Source of the DNA: Verticillium longisporum
Taxonomy: Eukaryota > Ascomycota > Sordariomycetes > Glomerellales > Plectosphaerellaceae
NCBI GenBank assembly: GCA_019188255.1
Contig: JAETXT010000002.1
Span: 1,240,001-1,304,000, forward strand
Direction: 5' to 3'
Length of the DNA stretch: 64,000 nucleotides
Part shown: piece after piece, positions 10,598 to 19,204 of the stretch
Layout of the letters: every line of letters begins with the position of its first letter
Numbering within the stretch: position 1 is the stretch's first letter
Notes under the pieces: model-generated
The model's input: the letters and a program-made list of their open reading frames with translations, nothing else
What the model was told of the DNA's origin: nothing
Database searches by the model: none
Translations under genes and position numbers: made by a program

Positions 10598-12705
10598 ATG
10601 GGCAAGAAATGTAAAACCTCGTTTTGCAGCAACTAGAACAAACTGCTGACCATTCCCTCGTGGCTACAGCGAAGTATGGTATCATATTCGATGCTGGGTC
10701 CTCCGGTACTCGCTTATACGTCTACAAGTGGAAAGAACACGCGGAAGCTGTCCAGGATGCCACGAAAGAAGAACTCCGCCGCCTGCCCAAGATCAAATTG
10801 CCAACAAGTGATAAGATTCAGCCAGGCGTATCCTCTTTCGCGGTGATGCCCGAGGGTATCGGACCCGTACTTCTAAAGGCACTTGTCGAGCTCGCATTAG
10901 ATGAAGTTCCTGCTTCCAAGGTCGCCGAAACTCCGATCTATCTCATGGCCACCGCCGGCATGAGACTGCTACCGAAGATCAAACAGCAAGAACTGCTGCA
11001 GAGCATGTGCACCTACCTTCGAGACAACACAGACTTCTCCCTACCTGATTGCAATACCAATATTCAGGTGATATCTGGAGAAACCGAGGGCTTATACGGT
11101 TGGTTAGCCACCAATTACTTACTTGGCGGCTTTGATGAGCCCCAGAATCATCAACATGGTGAAGGACATCACACGTATGGATTCCTAGATATGGGCGGAG
11201 CCAGCGCGCAAATTGCTTTTGCGCCAAATTCCACCGAAGCGAAAAAGCACTCCAACGACCTCAAACTTGTTCGCCTACGAACCATGGATGGTAATGTGTC
11301 AGAACACAAAGTCTTCACAGCGACTTGGCTTGGATATGGAGCCAACCAGGCTCGCGAAAGATACGTCAATCGGCTTCAGGAATCGTACGACAAATCAAGC
11401 AATCTTGAGGTCCCAGATCCGTGCATGCCGAAAGGCTTACGAACTACACCTGACGGCGACCCTCTGACCGACAAGCAAGCGAAGAAGGAGCTCACGTTAG
11501 TGGGCACAGGTCTCTTTCAGGAGTGTCTCGCCAATACAGAACCCCTTCTTGGCAAGGATGCGCCTTGTCTGGATGACCCATGTCTTCTAAACGGTCAACA
11601 CGTCCCATCCATCGACTTCAGTATCAATCACTTCGTCGGTGTTTCTGAATACTGGCACACCACTCACGGTGTCTTCGGAGGAAAAAATAAGGCCTACGAC
11701 CTCGCAACTTACCAGCAAAACGTAGTGGAATTCTGCGGTCGTGATTGGGTCGATATCGCATCCGACTTGGAGGCGCGAAAGAAAACTTTAGAAGAGAAGG
11801 CAAGGAATGCTCAAGAGGCGTGTTTCAAGGCGTCCTGGCTCATCAATGTCTTGTATGAAGGCATTGGTATTCCGCGCCCCGGACTTGAGCACGAGCCGTT
11901 GCCCGGCCTCAATGTTTCGGATGGGGTCATCGATGATGCCAAGGATCGAGGGTTTTTAGACCCCTTCCGTCCTGTCAACAAGATTGATGGGATTGAGGTC
12001 AGCTGGACGCTTGGCAAAATGATCCTGTACGCTGCTGGACAAGTTCCGCCTCTGGACGACACTGAGGGCTTACCCGTCGGGTTCGGTAGTAACGTACCAG
12101 AAGCCAAGGATTTTGAACCAGCTGGGTCACAATACGCCCCCATTCGAAAGGGGAACGGTATGCAAAACAACAACGGAGGCCTCATAGGCAAGGCTACGTC
12201 AGCAACAGGCTCAACTTTACTTTTAGTGGTTGTCTTGATGGCTTTGTTCACGTTTCTGTTACGCAAGAGAGATCGTCGGTCACGCTGGTGCGGGTGGGTT
12301 GGGGCAGCTTTCCGCCGCAACTCCCGACCAGGCAGTCCCCGCAAACCTGCACGTGGATTGTCATTCGCGAACAAAATCTTTGGCAGGGGTCCAGCTCAGT
12401 ATGAACGGGTTCTGGAAGAGGGAGACGCGGACCAGTTTGAGCTTGCTGATGTCGAATCCGATGATTACAGTGCATCTGACAGCAGCGAGGCATCTCGTTC
12501 TGGCCGCGTGGCTGGCCTACCGAGACCGAAACTCAATCTGGAGCGCTATGAAGACGGCCAAGGGGCTTTGTCAGTGGATCGTGGCGGGGTTGCGGTGCGT
12601 ACGGAGAGTAGAGAAAGATTGGTTCCCAGTGCGGTCAACGCTGGGCGACGCAGTCGAACGGGCAGCCCTACCAGGTTGAAGAGTCCGCTCACAAACCCTC
12701 GGTGA
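10598..12705 (+). CDS. YND1: YND1-type Golgi apyrase (GDA1/CD39 nucleoside diphosphatase)
   Basis: Membrane-bound enzyme hydrolysing nucleoside di- and triphosphates in the Golgi lumen, which removes the GDP left by GDP-mannose-dependent glycosylation. I place exon 1 at only 13 nt (10598-10610, MGKK plus one base) and exon 2 from 10670 after a 59 bp intron, giving 682 residues. This restores the family N-terminus MGKKSKYGIIFDAGSSGTR; an unspliced start would not fit. Apyrase conserved regions are visible: DAGSSGTR (12-19), MATAGMRLL, ISGETEGLYGWLATNYL with the catalytic Glu, and FLDMGGASAQIAF. A membrane segment, LLLVVVLMALFTFLL, lies near residues 520-538 and is followed by a long basic/Ser-rich cytosolic tail, as in yeast Ynd1. 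Confidence 0.9.
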
Positions 12706-12969
12706 GAAGCTGATGAATTTGGAACGACTGTCTAAGCTAGCGATTTCATATAATGGGCTGATGTCTTTTCCGGGCCAGGGCCTCGGCGGCGTTTGCAACT
12801 GAGCTTGTAGTAAGGGTAGTCCATGAACTACATACAAGATTGTCACATGGCTCTTCCTGACTGAAATCCACACGTCCTGCGAGTAAAGTAATCCGATTTA
12901 TGAGTCCAGCCAGACTTCATCTCCCCATCCCATGATACTCACGACAAAGATATCGTATTACAAAGTGCG

Positions 12970-13599
12970 TCATTCTTGCTGCTGCCGCTCGAGAAAACTG
13001 GGATCAGACCTAACACGACTTTCAAACTTCTTCCACCAGCCCTCGAATGCCTTTAACGGCACCACTTCAACACCTCCCGGGCCGGCCGTCCCACTGAACC
13101 CGGACAGGAAGTTAAAGGCGTTTTGTATAATCCTTTGGGCTAACACTGCAGTACTCGGCTGGCCTCCACGACCAGTCGGAGTTGTATTTGGCTTCTTCTC
13201 CTGAATACGAGTCGCTACAGATGTGGCGTCTTCTATGGAGACTCCAATCATGACGCTGGTCCCCGACTGTTCGCCGCTGAGGTTCCCTTGATCATCGGTA
13301 GGTGCAGCATTGATCTTGAATACTGCACTTTCTTTGCCGGGTCCTATACCACCCAGAAACTGAAAATCCGGTGTTTGACCAGCTGCGGCGGCGGCAGCCA
13401 CAGCAGACGCTGTGGCAAAGTATATTGCCGCGGCAGTGTTTGGAGGGAGAATTATGCCGGGAAGAATGAAGACGACAACATGAGTGAAGGATCTGGTGGC
13501 AGATATGGTGTATAGAAATGACGTTTGCGATGGAGTTGATGTTGGCTCCGTGATCAGTGGTTGACCAGTTGGAATAACGCCAAAAAGTGGTGAGGACAT
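12970..13599 (-). CDS. Hikeshi / OPI10 family protein
   Basis: Intronless, 209 residues. The N-terminus MSSPLFGVIPTGQPLITEPT, the hydrophobic-core motif HVVVFILPGIILPPNTAAAIYF and the FLGGIGPGKESAVFKIN block match the Hikeshi/OPI10 (DUF775) family. Human Hikeshi carries Hsp70 into the nucleus under heat stress; the yeast homologue Opi10 was named for an inositol-excretion phenotype. An unusual Ala run (about residues 65-73) separates the two conserved blocks. The C-terminal helix (FEGWWKKFESRVRSDPSFL) is also typical. Its stop faces that of the apyrase gene 264 bp away; no function is inferred from that. Confidence 0.88.
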   Translation of the reverse strand: MSSPLFGVIPTGQPLITEPTSTPSQTSFLYTISATRSFTHVVVFILPGIILPPNTAAAIYFATASAVAAAAAAGQTPDFQFLGGIGPGKESAVFKINAAPTDDQGNLSGEQSGTSVMIGVSIEDATSVATRIQEKKPNTTPTGRGGQPSTAVLAQRIIQNAFNFLSGFSGTAGPGGVEVVPLKAFEGWWKKFESRVRSDPSFLERQQQE

Positions 13600-14117
13600 G
13601 ATGGTGGTACCCCTCAGTGTAACTGGTTTTGAAGGATCAGACCGCGACCGGATGCTGGGGTTACAATATCTCCCGGAATGAGACTAATCCAATATATTCG
13701 TGGAACGTTTATAGAGAATATATCTCTGAATTTTCGAGATAGCCACTTTCGATTCAACTGCGTTTTCCTGGAGGCAACTCTTCAAGCTAGAATCATTTTC
13801 ACGGGTACGAGGCAGGCCAAAAGCGACGTTGGCGGGACATGTACTGCCTAGGCCAGTATATAAGGCATATAGAGGTATGAGTTATCGCATTAGCCCCACC
13901 ACGTCTGATGTAGTGGCCGTCTTCGGGCGCAACAGGACGTCGCTGCAAGTTGCCGAGCAATCAATTAGCCCTGTCTGAGTCAATTCTGGAGAAGCTGTAA
14001 AAGCTGGGTCTCTGGCTTCACTTACGCACCTCAATGTCCTCCCCAGCGGCCCGGACTATATCACGAAGTGCATCCCGTCAATTCCGCCGCTGTTTTCTCG
14101 TCCCTACATACACTACC
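13600..14117. other. Divergent promoter region, Hikeshi / Nudix gene
   Basis: 518 bp between two divergent start codons. Several short AT-rich patches are present, for example around 13690-13730, but no assignable element. No open frame of note. Confidence 0.5.
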
Positions 14118-15168
14118 ATGTCTAATTTGAGCAATATCGATCTTACAAACAACATTGACTCGTAAGTAGGAATTGTGTGGTTTTGTTATTAGGTGTCACG
14201 CCTAAAAGTAGAGCAGATTTCCGTATGGGTCGATTGATGAAATCCGCGGACGACTGCAACAGCCTCTGTACACTCTGAGATGGAAGGACATTCGTCGTGA
14301 TGTCCCTCTAGGTTACGTGCCATCAGACGTCTTGGCGCGGCTAGTGGAGACACCCTCAGACGTCAGGGGAGACATTGATGTCGACCATGCCCGTCGCACT
14401 GTATACGCCTTCCAGGGGACTACCGAACCCGAGCGCAGCGCTGTTATCGCTGCGCTGATGAATTACTGGCGAAGCCAAGATGCCTTCCCAGTGCTTCGCG
14501 GATGGCGGGACGAGCTATGGCCCATTTACGCAAACGACGGAGAGCTACTCTATAACATGGAGCGGTCCGCCACCGGCCTTTTTGGTGTTACGCGGTATGG
14601 CGTTCATCTGAATGCCTTCGTACGGTGTGCAGAGGCAAGGCATGGTATCAAGATGTGGATAGCCAGACGATCACCCACGAAGTCTACATTTCCCGGCATG
14701 TTGGACAACACCGCAGCTGGTGGTCTCATGACGGGAGAGGATCCGTTTGAATGCATCATCAGGGAGGCGAACGAAGAGGCGGACCTTGCTGAGGACGTCG
14801 TACGAGGACAAACATTGGCAGCTGGTGGAGTCACTTACACCTACATCACGCACGAGGAAGCTGGTCAAGCTGGCCTAATCTACCCCGAAGTCCAATGGAT
14901 ATACGACCTTGAGTTACAACCAAACGTCATTCCGCGACCTAAGGACGGTGAGGTTGCTGGATTTGAGCTCTGCGGTATTGAGGAGGTACAGCATCAATTG
15001 GCACATGGGAAGTTCAAGCCGAACTGTGCCTTGGTAGTCATTGACTTCCTGATCCGGCATGGCATCCTTACGCGGGACAATGAGCCCGACTTCGACGAGA
15101 TAAAGCTCAGACTGCACCGCGAGCTCCCCTTTCCCGGCCCCCACAAGCTCGAGTCGTTCCCAAACTAG
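14118..15168 (+). CDS. Nudix hydrolase with thiamine-pyrophosphokinase-like N-terminal domain (YJR142W-like)
   Basis: Two exons, 14118-14161 and 14217-15168, with a 55 bp intron give 331 residues. The first exon encodes MSNLSNIDLTNNIDS and joins in frame to FPYGSIDEIRGRL. The N-terminal half resembles the DUF4743 region found before the Nudix domain in yeast YJR142W and plant Nudix 20/24 proteins. A Nudix box lies around residues 180-202: GGLMTGE, seven residues, then REANEEADL. The last Gly of the classic box is Asp here. Yeast and plant relatives hydrolyse oxidised or damaged thiamine diphosphates, so a sanitising role is possible; the substrate is inference. Convergent with RPB8, stops 202 bp apart. 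Confidence 0.87.
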
Positions 15169-15370
15169 ACTGTAGGCCAATTCTGATAAGTCCTTTTGTA
15201 AAAGGGCGACCGTAGCCTTCGCTTTGCGTAACAAGCTGTCTGGCCTCAGATACTATGGTGTCCGACAATATCGGAGCTCCTCGTCCATCCTGTGATGGCA
15301 TCTGCGGCGTCCGCACAGCAGGCATGTCGAGTGTTTTTTTATGTTGTTAATCATGGTCTTGTTCAGCTGC

Positions 15371-15913
15371 TTATTTCTTAATCAGGAGATATGTGTAGTC
15401 GACGCGCAGTGGCGTGAGCTTCTTGTATGGACCCTCCAGAGACATGAGCATGCCTCCAAACGAGACGTACGCCTTGCTATATAAGAGGTTAGGTTAGTCG
15501 ACGAAACGAGCAGCGCCACACTGTTGCCCTTCTCTGGCCACTTCGGGAGCAGCAACTTACATGATCTGGCCATCATCGGCGTCTTCAAACTTGTAAATTT
15601 TTCCATGGCACACGTAATCGAACATGTCCGCCAGCGTCGCTTCTGCGCCACCACCAGATCCCTTGGCCACATCCCGCCAGCCCTTCTCCTCGTCCTTGCT
15701 TCCATCGTGCGCCAAGGAGGTTGCCAGTACGACGTGCAAGTTGTCAGACACCGCACAGGGGAACAACTCAATATTGATATCGAGGGTCATGACAGTCTGA
15801 TTGTCTGCCGAGGTCGCTGAGATGCGAGCAACACGGTCATACTTTGACTGATCGAAGTTCGTAATAGTGAAGCTCTCCTCGAAGAGTGTCACATCGCCGC
15901 CGGTAGTCGTCAT
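15371..15913 (-). CDS. RPB8: RPB8 (RPABC3), subunit shared by RNA polymerases I, II and III
   Basis: Small OB-fold subunit common to all three nuclear RNA polymerases. Exon 1 is 15913-15561 and exon 2 is 15476-15371, with an 84 bp intron; the product is 152 residues, close to the usual ~146. The core motifs FEESFTITNFDQSKYDRVARISATS, split here as ...FDQSKYDRVAR and ISATS, are followed by MTLDINIELFP. The spliced C-terminus gives AYVSFGGMLMSLEGPYKK followed by LTPLRVDYTYLLIKK, the near-invariant Rpb8 ending. The second exon is short and easily missed because its frame differs before splicing. Divergent from ELP4. Confidence 0.95.
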
Positions 15914-16274
15914 TATGGCGTTTGCTTCTATTGCTCTTTGCGGTGATATTTCTTGGGTGCAATTGTGTTCCTCGACAGACTTTCCGTTGTTTGGTGCATG
16001 CGGGGGATGATTCGATATATGACCAAGACCTACCTACCTTTGAAGCTGTCGGATTGGCGATTGTCGACTTTGGTTTTTACAGTGGGGCGAGAATGCGCCT
16101 GGTCTGCATTGGGTACAGCGTGACAGCACCTGTGTTTTCTTGAAGACCCATTTATCCAGGTATCGCGTTTAACGCCCCGGTTGGAGCATAGGTGCCCACT
16201 TGTATTCACAATATCAACAAGCATCATCTTGCCAAAAGTCTACTCTGCCTGGCACCGGCTGTCTCACGGAAACT
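15914..16274. other. Divergent promoter region, RPB8 / ELP4
   Basis: 361 bp between the divergent start codons of RPB8 and ELP4. In-frame Met codons upstream of the ELP4 start (from 16200) encode non-conserved residues and are treated as leader. Confidence 0.5.
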
Positions 16275-17506
16275 ATGTCATTCAGAAAGAAAAACATCGT
16301 TTTGGGAGTTCCAGCCGCCGGAGCTCCCGAGGAGTTTGCTTCCAAGCTCGGAAAGGGACATGCTCCAGGAATACGACCCTCTCCTCTGGATGGCCGCCTG
16401 ACAATCTCAACTGGGACTGCGTCACTGGACCAGTGCTTATCTGGGCATGCAGGCCTCCCCTTAGGAAACGCTATTCTTCTGGAAGAATCCGGAACCACGG
16501 ACTTTTCTGGGGTTGTGTTGAAATACTACGCCGCCGAAGGCCTTGTGCAGGGGCATCACGTTCACGTTTTTGGTGTTGGAGATGCCTGGCGATCTGAGCT
16601 ACCGGGCTTGTCCCAACTCCCTCGTACCAGCAAGGTCAGGAATTCCAACGGTTCTGATGACAAGATGAAGATTGCGTGGAGATACGAGTCTCTGTCTCGT
16701 GGTGGCGAACCTCCCAATTCATGTATGTGGCCAACACTTGACGTTCTTCACAGCGTGTCTCTCTGAGTGACCGAACTAAGTCTTCATCAGCCATGGGTGA
16801 GCAGCATATTACTGATGCAAAATCACTCAGTGTGCCGTTCTGTCACACCTTCGATCTCACCACCAAATTGGAAAGCCGGGACTGTAAGGGCGACCTAGAC
16901 GTGATACGGCCAACAATGCCAACCACTCCGAAGCATACCGCTCAAAAAATCCCGTCTCTGCTCCAGCTCTACACAGTCTCTTTAGCGGAGGCCATGCGTT
17001 CCTCACCACAAGGATCTGTACATCGTGTCGTCGTGCCAAATCTTCTTTCACCGGCGTCTTATGGGCCGTCGACTTCTAAACCGTCCGAGGTCCTTCAATT
17101 CTTGCACGCTCTACGGGCATTACTTCGAAAATACGGTTCCCGGTTGTCAGCGATGATTTCGGTATCGACAGCCCTCTATTCCCGATCCACGGGTCTCGTA
17201 CGGTGGATGGAAGCCCTGTTAGACGGTGTCGTGGAGCTAGTGCCACTGCAGCAACCGGTTCACGCTCAGCCGGGGTCGAAATCAGACGACGCCGCCCAGG
17301 GAATGCTTAACATACACCGTCTTCCTGTATTCGGTGAGCTTGGCATTGGCCCAGGAGGCAGGCTCTCTCAAGAGAACCTTTCCTTCAAGTTGAGCTCATC
17401 GAGCGGGTTGGTGATCAAACCCTATAGCCTGCCTCCTGTTGGGGACACTGCAGATGCAAATGATGCTGGGTCAACAGATACTAAGAGGTATGGTTTATCA
17501 TTTTAA
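16275..17506 (+). CDS. ELP4: ELP4, Elongator complex subunit 4
   Basis: RecA-like subunit of the Elp4-5-6 ring of Elongator, which modifies wobble uridine 34 of tRNAs. Exon 1 is 16275-16722 and exon 2 begins at 16791 (68 bp intron); the product is 387 residues. Visible family features: MSFRKKN start, TISTGTASLDQCLSGHAGLP followed by LGNAILLEESGTTDF, and in exon 2 the conserved MKIAWRY (end of exon 1), FCHTFDLT and KYGSRLSAMISVSTALY blocks. The C-terminus is uncertain. Reading straight through ends at 17506 (...KRYGLSF), while use of a possible donor at 17488 with acceptor at 17540 would end a few bases later at 17544. Divergent from RPB8. Confidence 0.88.
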
Positions 17507-18145
17507 TGAAACGGCAATATCTTCTGAGACAACTTTGCAGATGAGACCAAGAAGTCGTGAGGCTCGTGTACTCACTGAGAGCAGCTCCCGGAAGCCATAC
17601 CAATCACGATCAAATAATGCAGCACATAAGCAACGTGATATCAAGGGCTTTCCTTCGATCGTATTCATTTGGTCAGATGTAGCCCGTCCACAATTGGTAT
17701 TTGCCGAGCTTTGAGTCTCGTAGCGGGCGGGTCTTTACGAGTACCCTTCTCAGATATGATTATTGCCTGGATCGCGCACCACAGAAAGTGCATAATGGTG
17801 CTTTGATACATATATGCTAACCAGATATCGAATTTCTGATACCCATACTGTCCACGAAATTTCAATTGCACTTTTCTTCTTCTCCTGCTCTCAGCAACCC
17901 TTTTTTAAAACCTTCCCTCTTCACATCGCGCAGTATTAGGTATGTAAACACCCGTTTTCTTCATGTTTAACCAAATCATCAATGCTCTGTGATTATACAT
18001 CTTTCATATCAATCAATCTGTCAATCCACTGAACCTTAGTGATGACAATATGTTACATTTCTCTATGACTTCAATACCATCGAGACGCTCGTATTCGTTC
18101 AGGTCAAGAATCGAATTGATGCTAACATGCCACTACAGACGCGCG
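17507..18145. other. Intergenic region between ELP4 and SEN34
   Basis: About 640 bp holding the ELP4 3' end and the SEN34 promoter. Pyrimidine-rich stretches at about 17870-17920 and 17955-17975 resemble fungal core promoter/leader sequence. An in-frame ATG at 18050 could extend SEN34 by 32 residues. Confidence 0.5.
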
Positions 18146-19063
18146 ATGGATAGTCCAGAAGCAAATTCTGGTATCGAGCAGATACGGATTTCCAAGATTG
18201 CCGACCGATATCTGGTTTTCGACGCTGATCACGTGTCGATATTGCGTCGACGACACCACCTTTGCTCAGTTCTGGTCGGATCGACCCCGCAGAATCCGAC
18301 GCAGAATGTGTTCCTGAGCCTTCCCTTGGAGCTTCTTCCGGAAGAGGCTGCTTTGCTCCTGGATCAGAAGGCTGCCGTGCTTGCAGACGAGGCTACAAGT
18401 CACCTGGCTGCGCTAAAGCAGGACAGACGCAGCCGTAAACAGTATATCGACCAGCTGAACGATCGTCGCCAGCAAGCCAAACAGCATCTTGCTGAAGGTC
18501 AGGCACAAAAAGCTGCCCAGAGTCGGGAGCTTGCAGCCAAGGCCAGGAGCCAAGGGGGCACAGCACCTGAACATGCTCGATCCTCAGCACATGGCAATGT
18601 TGACTCAGACCGACTAGGGACTGTTCAAAACCCTCATCTAGCTGATGAACCAAAAATTGTGGCAGATCGCAGTCTTGTGAAGCCGCTCACGATCACTAAC
18701 ACTACTAGCTTGGGGCTTATCTTGCCGTCGGTCTCGTCAACTGAACACGCTGAAGCAAAGCCTGCCGTTGGTCGCCTTCACGCGCACTTACTGTCCCAAG
18801 GCTACTTTATGACTCCTGGCCTCCGATTCGGCGCTAAGTATAGTGTCTATCCAGGCGATCCCTTGAGATATCATGCACATTTCCTCGCTACAGACTATGA
18901 GTGGGAGGAGGAAATTTCGATGCTAGACATGGTTGGCAGTGGCCGACTGGGCACTTCAGTTAAAAAAGGCTTCTTGTTGGGAGGCGAGGTGCCGCGGAAG
19001 CATACTACCGGAGGTGGCGATTCCTCCATTAGAGCTTTCTGCATAGAATGGGCTGGCATGTAG
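18146..19063 (+). CDS. SEN34: SEN34, catalytic subunit of tRNA-splicing endonuclease
   Basis: Cuts the 3' splice site of intron-containing pre-tRNAs within the Sen2/15/34/54 complex. From the ATG at 18146 the protein is 305 residues and begins like other fungal Sen34 proteins (ISKIADRYLVFDAD, LVGSTPQNPTQNVFLSLPLEL). A charged Gln/Arg/Ala coiled-coil linker follows. The C-terminal nuclease domain contains GLRFGAKYSVYPGDPLRYHA followed by HFLA, giving the catalytic Tyr and His, and a downstream SVKKGFLLGG with the catalytic Lys. An ATG at 18050 in the same frame would add 32 basic residues; I prefer the internal start because conserved sequence begins right after it. Convergent with the Asi-like gene, stops 141 bp apart. 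Confidence 0.9.
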   Translation: MDSPEANSGIEQIRISKIADRYLVFDADHVSILRRRHHLCSVLVGSTPQNPTQNVFLSLPLELLPEEAALLLDQKAAVLADEATSHLAALKQDRRSRKQYIDQLNDRRQQAKQHLAEGQAQKAAQSRELAAKARSQGGTAPEHARSSAHGNVDSDRLGTVQNPHLADEPKIVADRSLVKPLTITNTTSLGLILPSVSSTEHAEAKPAVGRLHAHLLSQGYFMTPGLRFGAKYSVYPGDPLRYHAHFLATDYEWEEEISMLDMVGSGRLGTSVKKGFLLGGEVPRKHTTGGGDSSIRAFCIEWAGM

Positions 19064-19204
19064 GCGTACTCTGGGTTGATTCGATGGAGCGTGGTCATGT
19101 GTAAGCAATGTGTGTACGGGCTGCAAATACAAATCATGATAAGAGAAAGATCCTTTAGCAGGCAAATGCCGTACATAACATAACCCCTTTAATTCGACTT
19201 GATT

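Noticed and set aside
17488..17540. Extra intron at the end of ELP4
   Set aside because: Splice sites are plausible, but using them meets a stop immediately and does not improve the C-terminus; kept only as an alternative in the ELP4 entry.
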